This document shows positions 51,977 through 60,313 of a stretch of DNA of 64,000 bases, piece after piece. Positions within the stretch are counted from its first letter, which is position 1, and every line of letters begins with the position of its first letter. Location of the stretch: positions 682,001 through 746,000 of the forward strand of contig NZ_FQWW01000001.1 in NCBI RefSeq assembly GCF_900129795.1. The letters run 5' to 3'. The DNA is from Flavobacterium sp. CF108. Lineage in GTDB: Bacteria; Bacteroidota; Bacteroidia; Flavobacteriales; Flavobacteriaceae. The position numbers and the translations under genes were made by a program. Below the pieces are notes generated by a model. The model did not search any database and was not told the origin of the DNA. It worked only from the letters and a program-made list of their open reading frames with translations.

Positions 51977-52678
51977 ATGAAAAAAGTAGTATTACTTGCG
52001 ATTGCCTTTGTTTTCTTTTCAAATTCTTACGCTCAAAAAACCGAATTAAGGGTTTCTCTGGATTCAGGACTTTCTGCTTTTAGCGGACAAAGTGCCGAAT
52101 CATCTTCATATATGTCTTTTTCTAGTTTTACCGGTTCTGGATATACCAATAATCCTTATGGATCAAAAAATGCGTTCTCTTACGGAGTTTCTGTAAATCT
52201 AAAAAGAGTAACTAAAGTTAATTTTATATACGGTATAGGAGTTGGTTATGAAGATCTGCGAAGTAAAACTTCTTTAACAACTGTATTCAATGATGGTTCT
52301 AATCCCATACCGGTTTCTGGTGAAACTTTTATGAATGTTAACTCAATCAATGTAAACCCATTTACAGGATATCGTTTTAATGCAGACAAATTTCCTATTG
52401 ATTTAGCCGCAGGTTTTGATGTTGCAAATATTTTAAGTACCAAAGAAAAAGGAGACGCTGCTGATGCTTCTGGAAATAAATATACTACGTCTAGAGACAG
52501 AAAAACTATAAGTACAGATTTCCGCCCTAGAATTCAAATCTCAACAGATTATAAAAAATTTGGTGTTTATCTGGGCTATTCTTTCGGATTAAGAAATTAT
52601 CTAGACGGGTATGTTGGCGGAACAAACGAAGCTTACTCAAAAATTATCAGATTTGGAGTAACATATCAAGTACTATAA
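51977..52678 (+). CDS. Outer-membrane beta-barrel protein
   Basis: 233 residues with a signal peptide (1-19, ending 'NSYAQ'). The mature protein has alternating strands, including 'RVTKVNFIYGIGVGYEDL' and 'VGGTNEAYSKIIRFGVTYQVL', with a C-terminal hydrophobic/aromatic strand as in porin-like OprB/OmpW-size barrels. Family not identified further. The saccharopine dehydrogenase-like gene follows 20 bp later, so they may share a transcript. Confidence 0.75.
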   Translation: MKKVVLLAIAFVFFSNSYAQKTELRVSLDSGLSAFSGQSAESSSYMSFSSFTGSGYTNNPYGSKNAFSYGVSVNLKRVTKVNFIYGIGVGYEDLRSKTSLTTVFNDGSNPIPVSGETFMNVNSINVNPFTGYRFNADKFPIDLAAGFDVANILSTKEKGDAADASGNKYTTSRDRKTISTDFRPRIQISTDYKKFGVYLGYSFGLRNYLDGYVGGTNEAYSKIIRFGVTYQVL

Positions 52679-52698
52679 AAAACTAAAGACTTTAGAAC

Positions 52699-53718
52699 AT
52701 GAAAAATAGCATTGCAATTTATGGCGCTTACGGACACACAGGAAAATTTATTGTCGCTGAACTTTCCAGAAAAGGATACGAATTAATTCTTTCGGGAAGA
52801 GATGAATACAAACTGCAGCAATTGAAAAGTCAATATCCAAATTCGACAATAAAAGCTGCAGATATTAATGACGCAGCAAGTTTAGACAATGCTTTTTCTG
52901 GATCGGAAATTATTATAAACTGTGCAGGTCCATTTTTAGATACTGCAGAACCTATTATTCAATCGGCTTTAAGATTAGGAATTCATTATATTGATTTGAG
53001 TGCCGAGCAAAAAGCCGTTTTAGATGTATTTGAAAATTATTCTGAAAAAGCCAAAGGCAAAATTTTAATAATTCCTGCCGTTGCATTCTATGGCGGTTTA
53101 GGCGATTTATTGAGTACTTCAGTAACGCACGACTGGGACAAAATTGACGAAATAAATATCTACATTGGTCTTGATTCCTGGTATCCCACAAAAGGAACCA
53201 GATTAACGGGCGACAGAAATCATTATACCAGATTAACATTAAAGAATAATCAATTACAAGAACTGGAGCCAAGTGTTCCAATTGACTGGAATTTTCAAAA
53301 TCCAATTGGAATTAAACAAGTTGTAAGTCTTCCTCTTTCAGAAATTATTACCATTTCACGTCATTTAAATGTAAATACAATCAATACTTATTTGAGTCAA
53401 AATTCTTTAGACGATCTTAGAAATAAAGACACTCCAGAACCCGAACCTACTGATGAAAAGAACAGATCATCGCAGCATTTCTCTTTAGAAGTTGTTGCCA
53501 CAAAAGATACTCTCAAAAGAACAATTACAGCACAAGGACAAGATATTTATGCCGTAACTTCACCTTTAGTTGTAGAAACTGTAAACAGAATACTATCTGG
53601 AAAAACAGCAAAAACTGGTGTTACCGTTATTGGAGAAATTTTTGACGCAGCTGATTTTTTAAAGTCTTTAAATGAAGATGACATAACCATTTCGGCTATA
53701 GAAGAATCTCGTTTATAA
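52699..53718 (+). CDS. Saccharopine dehydrogenase-like NAD(P)-binding oxidoreductase
   Basis: 339 residues. The N-terminal Rossmann fold begins 'IAIYGAYGHTGKFIVAELS' with a GxxGxxG-type loop, then 'LILSGRDEYKL', 'ADINDAASLDNAF' and 'IIINCAGPFLDTAEPII', the pattern of the saccharopine dehydrogenase/trans-acting enoyl reductase group. The substrate is unknown. The C-terminal part has 'YGGLGDLLST', also typical. A terminator hairpin follows. Confidence 0.85.
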   Translation: MKNSIAIYGAYGHTGKFIVAELSRKGYELILSGRDEYKLQQLKSQYPNSTIKAADINDAASLDNAFSGSEIIINCAGPFLDTAEPIIQSALRLGIHYIDLSAEQKAVLDVFENYSEKAKGKILIIPAVAFYGGLGDLLSTSVTHDWDKIDEINIYIGLDSWYPTKGTRLTGDRNHYTRLTLKNNQLQELEPSVPIDWNFQNPIGIKQVVSLPLSEIITISRHLNVNTINTYLSQNSLDDLRNKDTPEPEPTDEKNRSSQHFSLEVVATKDTLKRTITAQGQDIYAVTSPLVVETVNRILSGKTAKTGVTVIGEIFDAADFLKSLNEDDITISAIEESRL

Positions 53719-53746
53719 TTTTTTATTTAAAAAAAATCGTTCGTAA

Positions 53747-53771
53747 AGTCCTGTAAATACAGGAGTTTTTA
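53747..53771 (+). terminator. Rho-independent terminator
   Basis: TCCTGTA pairs with TACAGGA over a short AA loop (53749-53764) and is followed by GTTTTT. It ends the saccharopine dehydrogenase-like transcript ahead of the sigma-factor module. Confidence 0.75.
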
Positions 53772-53866
53772 ATTATTTTCAAATTTATTTCAAAAAAAAT
53801 AAAATATTTTGTCCAATTCCAGAAGTTCGATTGTTATTAGGGTATAACATTAAAACTTTATACAAA

Positions 53867-54319
53867 ATGGAAACAAGAATTAACATTCACGAAAAAGGAC
53901 AAGACGCTTTAAAAACACTTTACGGAATTGGCGGCTATTTAAAAAAATCAACTTTAGAATCAGCTCTTTTAGAATTAGTTTTATTTAGAGTTTCACAAAT
54001 CAACAGCTGTGCCTATTGCTTAGATATGCATTATAAAGATGCACGCCATAAAGGCGAAACCGAACAAAGATTATACGGATTAAGTGCATGGAGAGAAACC
54101 TCATATTACACAAATCGTGAAAGAGCTGCTTTTGCCTGGGCCGAAGCTCTAACAAAATGCGACGTAACAGATTCTGTTTATAAAGAAGCAGCAAGCGAAT
54201 TTAACGAAAAGGAATTAATCGATTTAACTTTGGCAATTACAAATATTAACACCTGGAACCGTATCAACCTAGCATTTCCTAACGAGCCGGGAACTTACAA
54301 AGTTGGACAATTCGGTTAA
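53867..54319 (+). CDS. AhpD-like carboxymuconolactone decarboxylase family protein
   Basis: 150 residues from ATG 53867 (an upstream TTG in frame has no support). The peroxidase-like motif is Cys48-Ala-Tyr-Cys51 followed by His55 in 'INSCAYCLDMHYKDARHKGE', the AhpD/CMD signature. It starts a compact group with a YciI/DGPF protein (47 bp later) and an ECF sigma factor (42 bp after that). In known ECF groups such genes are the regulated targets or partners of the sigma factor. Confidence 0.92.
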   Translation: METRINIHEKGQDALKTLYGIGGYLKKSTLESALLELVLFRVSQINSCAYCLDMHYKDARHKGETEQRLYGLSAWRETSYYTNRERAAFAWAEALTKCDVTDSVYKEAASEFNEKELIDLTLAITNINTWNRINLAFPNEPGTYKVGQFG

Positions 54320-54366
54320 TCAAAATAATTATCACATTAAAACACTGACATTAAAAAAATAATATC

Positions 54367-54717
54367 ATGAACGAATTTGTATTAATATTCAGAAGAGATT
54401 ATATCACTAAAGAAACGCAGCCATCTCCGCAGGAATTGCAGGATTCACTTAAGCTTTGGCAGGATTGGCTGGGCGGAATTGCTGCTCAGGACAAGCTGGC
54501 AAAACCATTACAACGCTGGGATGGTGAAGGCAAAATTGTTAAATCGAACAAAAGTGTAATTAACGGACCTTATGCTGAAATTAAAGAAGCAATTGGAGGT
54601 TTGATTATGATAAAAGCGGCAGATTATGATGAAGCTGTAAGCATTGCAAACGGATGTCCTATTTTAGAATTAGGCGGAAATGTTGAAATTAGAATGGCCG
54701 TAACTGGAACATATTAA
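54367..54717 (+). CDS. YciI/DGPF-domain protein
   Basis: 116 residues. The DGPF signature appears as 'VINGPYAEIKEAIGG', with Asn66-Gly-Pro-Tyr69 in place of Asp-Gly-Pro-Phe, followed by the ferredoxin-like 'GLIMIKAADYDEAVSIANGCP' and 'GNVEIRMA'. DGPF proteins are the characteristic neighbour of ECF42 sigma factors; their activity is unproven. It lies between the AhpD-like gene and the sigma-factor gene in the same direction. Confidence 0.9.
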   Translation: MNEFVLIFRRDYITKETQPSPQELQDSLKLWQDWLGGIAAQDKLAKPLQRWDGEGKIVKSNKSVINGPYAEIKEAIGGLIMIKAADYDEAVSIANGCPILELGGNVEIRMAVTGTY

Positions 54718-54759
54718 TCAAAAAAATAATTTCTTATTTTTTAAAAGGAATTTTATAAA

Positions 54760-55992
54760 ATGGAAGAAAGTCAGCTTTTACCCAATTTATTTAGAACAGA
54801 GTACCGAAAAATAGTTTCGGTACTCTGTTATTTATTTGGAATTGAAAATATCGAAATCGCCGAAGATATTACCAGCGATACATTTCTTGCCGCAACAGAA
54901 TTATGGAGCGTAAAAGGAATTCCGGAAAACCCAACTGCATGGCTTTATACCGTTGCAAAAAACAAAACAAAAAATTACTTAAAACGCGATACGCTCTTCG
55001 ATCAAAAAATTGCTGTCGAAGTAAAACACAATGCCAATAAAGCTGAAGAAATTGAAATTGATTTATCCAATAAAAATATTTTCGACAGTCAATTAGCCAT
55101 GATTTTTACGGTTTGTGACCCCATAAATTCTGCCGAAGCACAAATTGCATTGGCACTAAATCTGTTATGCGGATTTGGAATTCAGGAAATTGCAGATGGA
55201 TTTTTAACCAATAAAGAAGTCATTTACAAAAGAATTAACCGTGCTAAAGAAAAACTAAAAGAAGCCAATGTAAAAATTGAGCAGCCCAGCAATTCTGAAA
55301 TAAACAACAGACTCGAAAATGTCTTAACAACGCTGTATTTATTATTTTCAGAAGGTTATTATTCAACTTCTCAAAATACAATTTTACGAAAAGACGTTTG
55401 TGCCGAAGCTATGCGTTTAACCTTTTTATTAATCGAAAATCCCGCAACAAACCTGCCGCCCGTAAATGCATTGCTTTCCTTAATGTGTTTTCATTCTTCA
55501 AGATTTGATGCCAGAACAAACAGCGACGGAGAAACGATTTTATATCAAAATCAGGATGAAACACTCTGGAACCAGGAACTTATTGATAGAGGCGCTTATT
55601 TTCTTGGCAAGGCATCAACCGGAAACATACTTACGAAATACCATCTCGAAGCCGGAATTGCCTATTGGCACACACAAAAAGAAGATTCTGCCCAGAAATG
55701 GAAAAATATATTACAGCTTTACAACCAATTATTAATTCTCGAATATTCGCCAATTGCGGCGCTCAACCGCACATTTGCTTTAGCCAAAACAAACGGAAAA
55801 CAAACTGCCATAATTGAAGCAGAAAAATTAAACCTAAGTAACAATCATTTTTATTACTCTTTATTAGGAAACTTATATACTGATATTGACAATAAAAAAG
55901 CGCTCGAACATTTCGAAAAAGCTTTACAGCTTGCTAGTTCCGTTTCTAATAAAAACATCATTAAACAAAACATCGACATACTGAAAATATAG
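54760..55992 (+). CDS. ECF42-type RNA polymerase sigma factor with long C-terminal extension
   Basis: 410 residues, about twice a normal ECF factor. Region 2 lies at about 8-75 ('FRTEYRKIVSVLCYLFG' and 'EDITSDTFLAATELW'), region 4 at about 125-180 ('CGFGIQEIADGFLTNKEVIYKRINRAKEKL'), and a C-terminal extension of about 220 residues follows, with 'LYLLFSEGYYSTS' and TPR-like helices near the end ('HFYYSLLGNLYTDIDNKKAL'). The extension and the DGPF neighbour mark the ECF42 group, which lacks an anti-sigma factor; the extension is thought to control activity. None is encoded here. Confidence 0.92.
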   Translation: MEESQLLPNLFRTEYRKIVSVLCYLFGIENIEIAEDITSDTFLAATELWSVKGIPENPTAWLYTVAKNKTKNYLKRDTLFDQKIAVEVKHNANKAEEIEIDLSNKNIFDSQLAMIFTVCDPINSAEAQIALALNLLCGFGIQEIADGFLTNKEVIYKRINRAKEKLKEANVKIEQPSNSEINNRLENVLTTLYLLFSEGYYSTSQNTILRKDVCAEAMRLTFLLIENPATNLPPVNALLSLMCFHSSRFDARTNSDGETILYQNQDETLWNQELIDRGAYFLGKASTGNILTKYHLEAGIAYWHTQKEDSAQKWKNILQLYNQLLILEYSPIAALNRTFALAKTNGKQTAIIEAEKLNLSNNHFYYSLLGNLYTDIDNKKALEHFEKALQLASSVSNKNIIKQNIDILKI

Positions 55993-56117
55993 TTCAATCC
56001 TCAATTTACTTTCTCAGTTCCATTCAGTTTTTATTTGTAATTTAGATTTCTTAAAATGTATGTTCAAAAATAATTTTAGAACAGCATTTAGAAAATTATT
56101 AAAATACAAATACAAAA

Positions 56118-56555
56118 ATGGCTTCATTTATTAAGGAAATCTCTTTTCGCTGGTCAGATCTTGACCCAAATTTTCACGTTCGTCATAGTGCTTATTACGA
56201 TTTTGGTGCACAACATCGTATCGAAATTCTCGAAGAACTCGGTTTGACATTACGAGTAATGCAAACACAGGGTTTTGGTCCCGTTTTATTTAGGGAAGAA
56301 TGTGTTTTTAGAAAAGAATTAAAACTTTCAGACAAAATTTTTATTCATACCAAAACATCAAAAATGAAAGCCGATGCCTCCCGCTGGTCAATCATTCACG
56401 AGTTTAGACGAGAAGATGATACACTTTGCGCAACCATTACAGTCGACGGTGCGTGGATGGATACCAAACTTAGAAAACTGGCTTCTCCAACTCCCGAAAT
56501 TGCAATTCAGGCATTAAGTATTTTCCCGAAAAGTGATGATTTTGTTGGATTGTAA
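56118..56555 (+). CDS. Hotdog-fold acyl-CoA thioesterase
   Basis: 145 residues. The 4HBT hotdog fold shows 'FRWSDLDPNFHVRHSAYYDF' with the catalytic-position aspartate followed by the long helix 'GAQHRIEILEELGL', then 'KMKADASRWSIIHEF' strands. It hydrolyses an acyl-CoA; the acyl chain is not predictable. First gene of an operon with a lipoprotein (12 bp) and an MscS-type channel (19 bp after that). Confidence 0.88.
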   Translation: MASFIKEISFRWSDLDPNFHVRHSAYYDFGAQHRIEILEELGLTLRVMQTQGFGPVLFREECVFRKELKLSDKIFIHTKTSKMKADASRWSIIHEFRREDDTLCATITVDGAWMDTKLRKLASPTPEIAIQALSIFPKSDDFVGL

Positions 56556-56567
56556 AACACAAAACAA

Positions 56568-56984
56568 ATGAAATATTCTATAGCGTTTTTAATTTTTCTA
56601 TCCGTTTTTACAAGCTGTGAATCGCATAAATCCAAAAAGGAAAACACAACTTCAGAGTCCCTAAAATCTCCAAAAGAAACTGTTACAGCCTATTTAGCTG
56701 CAACAAACCATTTTGATTTTAAAACCGCAAAAGAATTCGTGATTCCTAATAAGGGTAATTTTATGAATTTAGAAACCCTTGAAAAAATGGAAAAAAGCAT
56801 TCCAGATGATCAAAAATCCAGATTTATAAATAAAGAAAAAGACGCTCAATATTTCGAAAAAGAAATTACAGATTCGACTGCCCGGATAATTCTCTCTCCA
56901 AATCAGGATATTGCTATGCCAATAGAATTTAATCTGAAAAAAGTAAACGAAAAATGGTTAATCGAATCTGTAATTTCACATTAA
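56568..56984 (+). CDS. Small lipoprotein (DUF4878-like)
   Basis: 138 residues. The lipoprotein signal ends 'SVFTSCESH' (Cys at about 18), followed by a charged stretch and an NTF2-like domain: 'PKETVTAYLAATNHFDFKTAKEFVIP' and the final strand 'NEKWLIESVIS', the DUF4878 pattern. It probably sits in the periplasm on the inner or outer membrane. It lies 12 bp after the thioesterase and 19 bp before the MscS gene in the same operon. Confidence 0.8.
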   Translation: MKYSIAFLIFLSVFTSCESHKSKKENTTSESLKSPKETVTAYLAATNHFDFKTAKEFVIPNKGNFMNLETLEKMEKSIPDDQKSRFINKEKDAQYFEKEITDSTARIILSPNQDIAMPIEFNLKKVNEKWLIESVISH

Positions 56985-57003
56985 TACAAAAATTCTCAAA
57001 GCT

Positions 57004-57840
57004 ATGATCGATTACTTAAAAGACTTTAGAATAGGAATTTTTATTGCTGTTATAGCCATTACAACAATAGTATTGGGTGCTGTAACAGATAAAGTACTTC
57101 GCTATTTTTTATATCGAAAATTAAGTGATAAAGAATACGATGCAACCGGTTTTAAGTTTCTAAAACATTTAATTATAACCGTAATTTATATTCTGGGATT
57201 TGCTTTTGCTTTAATTCAAATTCCCGAATTTAAAATAATCGGACATTCCTTTTTAGCTGGCGCCGGTGTTATTTCAATCGTTGCCGGTTTAGCTTCGCAG
57301 CAGGCTTTGAGCAATATTGTCAGCGGGATATTTCTGGTGATATTTAAACCTTTTAGAATCAACGATAAAATTACCATAAACAATTTTGTTGGCACAGTTG
57401 AAGACATTAATTTGAGACAAGTTGTTTTAAAAGATGCCGAAAACAACAGAATTATAATTCCAAATTCCGTTATCAGCAATCAAATTATTGTCAATACCAA
57501 TATGCACGATACCAAATGCTGTAAAATAATCGAAATAGGAATTGGTTATGAATCGAATGTCGAAAAAGCATTAGAAATAATGCAGGATGAAATCGCTAAA
57601 CATCCACTTTTTATTGACACCAGAACTGCCGAAAATAAAAAACAAAAAATACCTTTGGTTGTAGCGAGAGTTGTGGCTTTAGCCGATTCGAGCGTAACAT
57701 TAAAAGCATGGGCTTGGGCAAAAAACTCTACAGACGGTTTTGTAATGTATTGTGATTTACTGCAAAGCATCAAAAAACGTTTTGATAAAGCCGGGATAGA
57801 CATTCCATATCCGCAAAGAGTTGTGACACTCAAAAAATAA
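57004..57840 (+). CDS. Small-conductance mechanosensitive channel (MscS family)
   Basis: 278 residues. The membrane part has three helices; the pore-lining third helix is 'SFLAGAGVISIVAGLASQQALSNIVSGI', followed by the family's beta domain ('FKPFRINDKITINNFVGTVEDINLRQVVLKD' and 'IIIPNSVISNQIIVN'). It opens under membrane tension to release solutes in hypo-osmotic shock. Third gene of the thioesterase operon. Slightly shorter than E. coli MscS (286). Confidence 0.93.
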   Translation: MIDYLKDFRIGIFIAVIAITTIVLGAVTDKVLRYFLYRKLSDKEYDATGFKFLKHLIITVIYILGFAFALIQIPEFKIIGHSFLAGAGVISIVAGLASQQALSNIVSGIFLVIFKPFRINDKITINNFVGTVEDINLRQVVLKDAENNRIIIPNSVISNQIIVNTNMHDTKCCKIIEIGIGYESNVEKALEIMQDEIAKHPLFIDTRTAENKKQKIPLVVARVVALADSSVTLKAWAWAKNSTDGFVMYCDLLQSIKKRFDKAGIDIPYPQRVVTLKK

Positions 57841-57971
57841 TTTACAACAACTCTTTTCTTTTTTCAGATAAATTTTAGAGCTTAATTTTTGCTTTTCAAA
57901 ATGCATAGCGGTAAATTTAATCTTTCAATCTATAAAATCATTAATCGTATTTTTGAAATAATATTTTTTTT

Positions 57972-58063
57972 GTCCGCCACAAATTACACGAATTTTCACG
58001 AATTATTTTTTCAGCATTATGTAAATAAAAAATTCGTGAAAATTCGTGTAATTTGTGGCAGAC
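57972..58063. repeat. Near-perfect 92-bp intergenic palindrome
   Basis: Left arm GTCCGCCACAAATTACACGA...TTCACGAATT and right arm AATTCGTGAAAATTCGTGTA...TTTGTGGCAGAC pair over about 37 bp with one mismatch in the outer stem and one inner base of slippage. The centre is about 20 bp of AT. It lies between the MscS gene and DUF1398 and is the best-preserved member of the CACAAATTA/CACAGATT repeats. Confidence 0.85.
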
Positions 58064-58088
58064 TTCTAACTTTCTAAAATTAAATAAT

Positions 58089-58478
58089 ATGTTTACAATC
58101 GATCAAATCAAAGAAGCGCATGCTAAAGTAAAAAGCGGTGCCGATTTTCCAAATTATATACAAGACTTAATCATTCTGGGTGTAAAAGGTTACGACACTT
58201 TCGTGAATGACGGACACGTTGAATATTATGGTGTAAACAATTACACCGCAACTTCTGATGAAAAATACAATCCAATTTCGATTGCCGTAAGTGTCAATAA
58301 AGAACTTTTTATCGAGTTTTTGGTAAAACACCAGCAGGGAGAAACAGATTATCTTACTTTTTGCAGCCACGCCGGACAATGCGGAATTGCAAAATGGAGA
58401 GTTGACATTATCGAAATGACCTGCACTTATTTTGACAGTGCAGAAAACGAAATTTTAATTGAAAAAATCCCAGGTTAA
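58089..58478 (+). CDS. DUF1398 family protein
   Basis: 129 residues from ATG 58089; in-frame upstream sequence belongs to the palindrome. It matches the DUF1398 (YbcV-like) pattern, with 'FTIDQIKEAHAKVKSGADFPNYIQDLIILGVK', 'VNDGHVEYYGVNNY' and 'DYLTFCSHAGQCGIAKWRVDIIEMTCTYFD'. Small soluble protein of unknown role. A ThuA gene starts 13 bp after its stop, so it is likely co-transcribed. Confidence 0.88.
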   Translation: MFTIDQIKEAHAKVKSGADFPNYIQDLIILGVKGYDTFVNDGHVEYYGVNNYTATSDEKYNPISIAVSVNKELFIEFLVKHQQGETDYLTFCSHAGQCGIAKWRVDIIEMTCTYFDSAENEILIEKIPG

Positions 58479-58491
58479 TCTAAAAAAATCG

Positions 58492-59343
58492 ATGGCAAAT
58501 CAAAATCTAATTTATTCGCTGACTAAAAAAGCTCTTCTACTGCTGCTTTTTTTGGCTGGTTTTGCAGGTTTTTCTCAGCATAAAAAAGAAAAATCAAAGT
58601 TTAAAGTAATTGCTTTTTACACAGCAAAAAATGATCAGGCGCATATAAGTTTTGTTCATGAAGCCAACAAATGGTTTCCAAAAGCAGCCGAAGAAAATCA
58701 TTTTGTTTACGACTCTACAGATAACTGGAATAATTTAAACGCAAAATTTTTAGCCAATTATCAGGTTGTTTTGTTTTTAGACACAAGACCCGAAACTCAA
58801 GAACAGCGAGAAGCATTCCAAAAATATATCGAAAACGGCGGTGGTTTCATGGGATTTCATTTTTCGGCGTTTGCTTTAAACAATTCAAGTTATCCGCAAA
58901 ACTGGGATTGGTATCATAATACGTTTTTAGGTTCAGGCGAATATGGAAGCAATACATGGCGTCCGACATCGGCAGTTTTAAGAGTTGAAAACCAGCATGC
59001 CGTAACTAAAAACCTTCCTAAAACTTTCACATCTGCACCAAACGAATGGTACAAATGGAGCAACGATCTTAGAAAAAATCCGGATATAAAAATTCTTCTC
59101 ACAATTGACGAAAGCAGTTTTCCGTTAGGAACCGGACCAAAAGCACATGAAATTTGGCATGAAGGTTATTATCCTGTAGTCTGGACCAATAAAAATTATA
59201 AAATGCTTTATGTGAACATGGGACATAATGATATTGATTACGAAGGCGGAACCAATAAAACGCTTTCGTATACTTTTGAAAATAAAACCGAAAGCAAATT
59301 CATTCTTGATGCATTACTTTGGTTAGGAACTTCTAAAAAATAA
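58492..59343 (+). CDS. ThuA domain-containing exported protein
   Basis: 283 residues from ATG 58492, which gives a signal peptide ('ALLLLLFLAGFAGFSQ'); an earlier TTG would lie inside the DUF1398 gene. The class-I glutamine-amidotransferase-like ThuA fold shows 'KVIAFYTAKNDQAHISFVHEA', 'YQVVLFLDTRPETQEQREAF', 'GGGFMGFHFSA' and 'YPVVWTNKNYKMLYVNMGHND'. The family is linked to carbohydrate turnover, with exact reactions unclear. Sulfurtransferase follows 10 bp later. Confidence 0.9.
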   Translation: MANQNLIYSLTKKALLLLLFLAGFAGFSQHKKEKSKFKVIAFYTAKNDQAHISFVHEANKWFPKAAEENHFVYDSTDNWNNLNAKFLANYQVVLFLDTRPETQEQREAFQKYIENGGGFMGFHFSAFALNNSSYPQNWDWYHNTFLGSGEYGSNTWRPTSAVLRVENQHAVTKNLPKTFTSAPNEWYKWSNDLRKNPDIKILLTIDESSFPLGTGPKAHEIWHEGYYPVVWTNKNYKMLYVNMGHNDIDYEGGTNKTLSYTFENKTESKFILDALLWLGTSKK

Positions 59344-59353
59344 ATTCATTAAA

Positions 59354-60205
59354 ATGTCTAAACTTTCTCCCATTATAAACGCTGAAGAATTATTAAAAAT
59401 TAATTCCTCAGAAATCATTTTAATCGATGCCAGAGCAGGAATTAATGCCGAAGAAAATTTCAAGGCAGAGCATTTAAAAGGCGCTCGTTATGTTGATTTA
59501 AACAAAGATTTAGCAACAGTCGACTGCAATCCGAAAAATGGCGGAAGACATCCTCTGCCTTCTTTTTTAAAGTTTTCTGAAGTACTCTCAAAACTCGGAA
59601 TTTCTCCTTCCTCTCATGTTGTAATTTATGACGATAAAAATGGCTCAAATGCCGCCGCAAGATTTTGGTGGATGCTAAAAGCTGTAAAACATGAAAAAGT
59701 TCAGGTTTTAAACGGAGGTATACAAGAAGTTGTAAAAACCGGTTTTCCTGTTAGTTCAGAAATCGAAAGTTTCAAACCAACAGAAAATTATCCGATTTCT
59801 AAATGGAATTTAAAAATTGCCGATATTGATGAAGTCGAAAAAGCCCGAAATAACAGTGAAAACATTGTAATTGACGTAAGAGATAAAAATCGTTTTGACG
59901 GACTTACTGAACCTTTAGATTTAATTGCAGGGCATATTCCCGGAGCTATAAATGTTCCGTTTAGTGAAAATCTGGACGAAAACGGTCTTTTTAAATCTCC
60001 TGAAGTTTTAGCTGAAAAATATGCTGAAGTTTTAAATAATAAAACATCAGAAAATGTCATTGTACATTGCGGTTCCGGCGTTACGGCCTGTCATACTTTA
60101 TTAGCTTTAGATTATGCAGGAATTGAAATTCCAAAACTTTATGTGGGTTCCTGGAGCGAATGGTCAAGAAATGACCGCGAAATGGCAACGAAAAAACCAG
60201 AATAA
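59354..60205 (+). CDS. Sulfurtransferase (two-rhodanese-domain, SseA type)
   Basis: 283 residues with two rhodanese domains. The first (about 1-130) has 'LIDARAGINAEENFKAEHLKGARYVDLN' and lacks an active Cys; the second (about 155-275) carries the persulfide-forming Cys239 in 'VIVHCGSGVTACHTLLAL'. The CGSGVTA loop points to a 3-mercaptopyruvate sulfurtransferase rather than thiosulfate enzyme. Cytosolic. Last gene of the DUF1398-ThuA group; a palindrome and then the ABC ATPase follow. Confidence 0.92.
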   Translation: MSKLSPIINAEELLKINSSEIILIDARAGINAEENFKAEHLKGARYVDLNKDLATVDCNPKNGGRHPLPSFLKFSEVLSKLGISPSSHVVIYDDKNGSNAAARFWWMLKAVKHEKVQVLNGGIQEVVKTGFPVSSEIESFKPTENYPISKWNLKIADIDEVEKARNNSENIVIDVRDKNRFDGLTEPLDLIAGHIPGAINVPFSENLDENGLFKSPEVLAEKYAEVLNNKTSENVIVHCGSGVTACHTLLALDYAGIEIPKLYVGSWSEWSRNDREMATKKPE

Positions 60206-60210
60206 ATTAT

Positions 60211-60282
60211 TTTTTTTGCCACAGATTTCACAGATTAGAATGATTAATCTTTTTAATCCTTTAAATCTGTGGCAAAAAAAAA
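60211..60282. repeat. Intergenic palindrome, GCCACAGATT family
   Basis: TTTTTTTGCCACAGATTT (60211-60228) is mirrored by TTTAAATCTGTGGCAAAAAA (about 60260-60279). It fills the gap between the sulfurtransferase and ABC genes and may terminate the former in either direction. Confidence 0.75.
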
Positions 60283-60313
60283 CTATTAATACAATCAATA
60301 TAAAAATACCACA

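Noticed and set aside
59354..60205. Thiosulfate sulfurtransferase
   Set aside because: The active loop CGSGVTA fits 3-mercaptopyruvate enzymes better than the CRKGVTA loop of thiosulfate rhodaneses.
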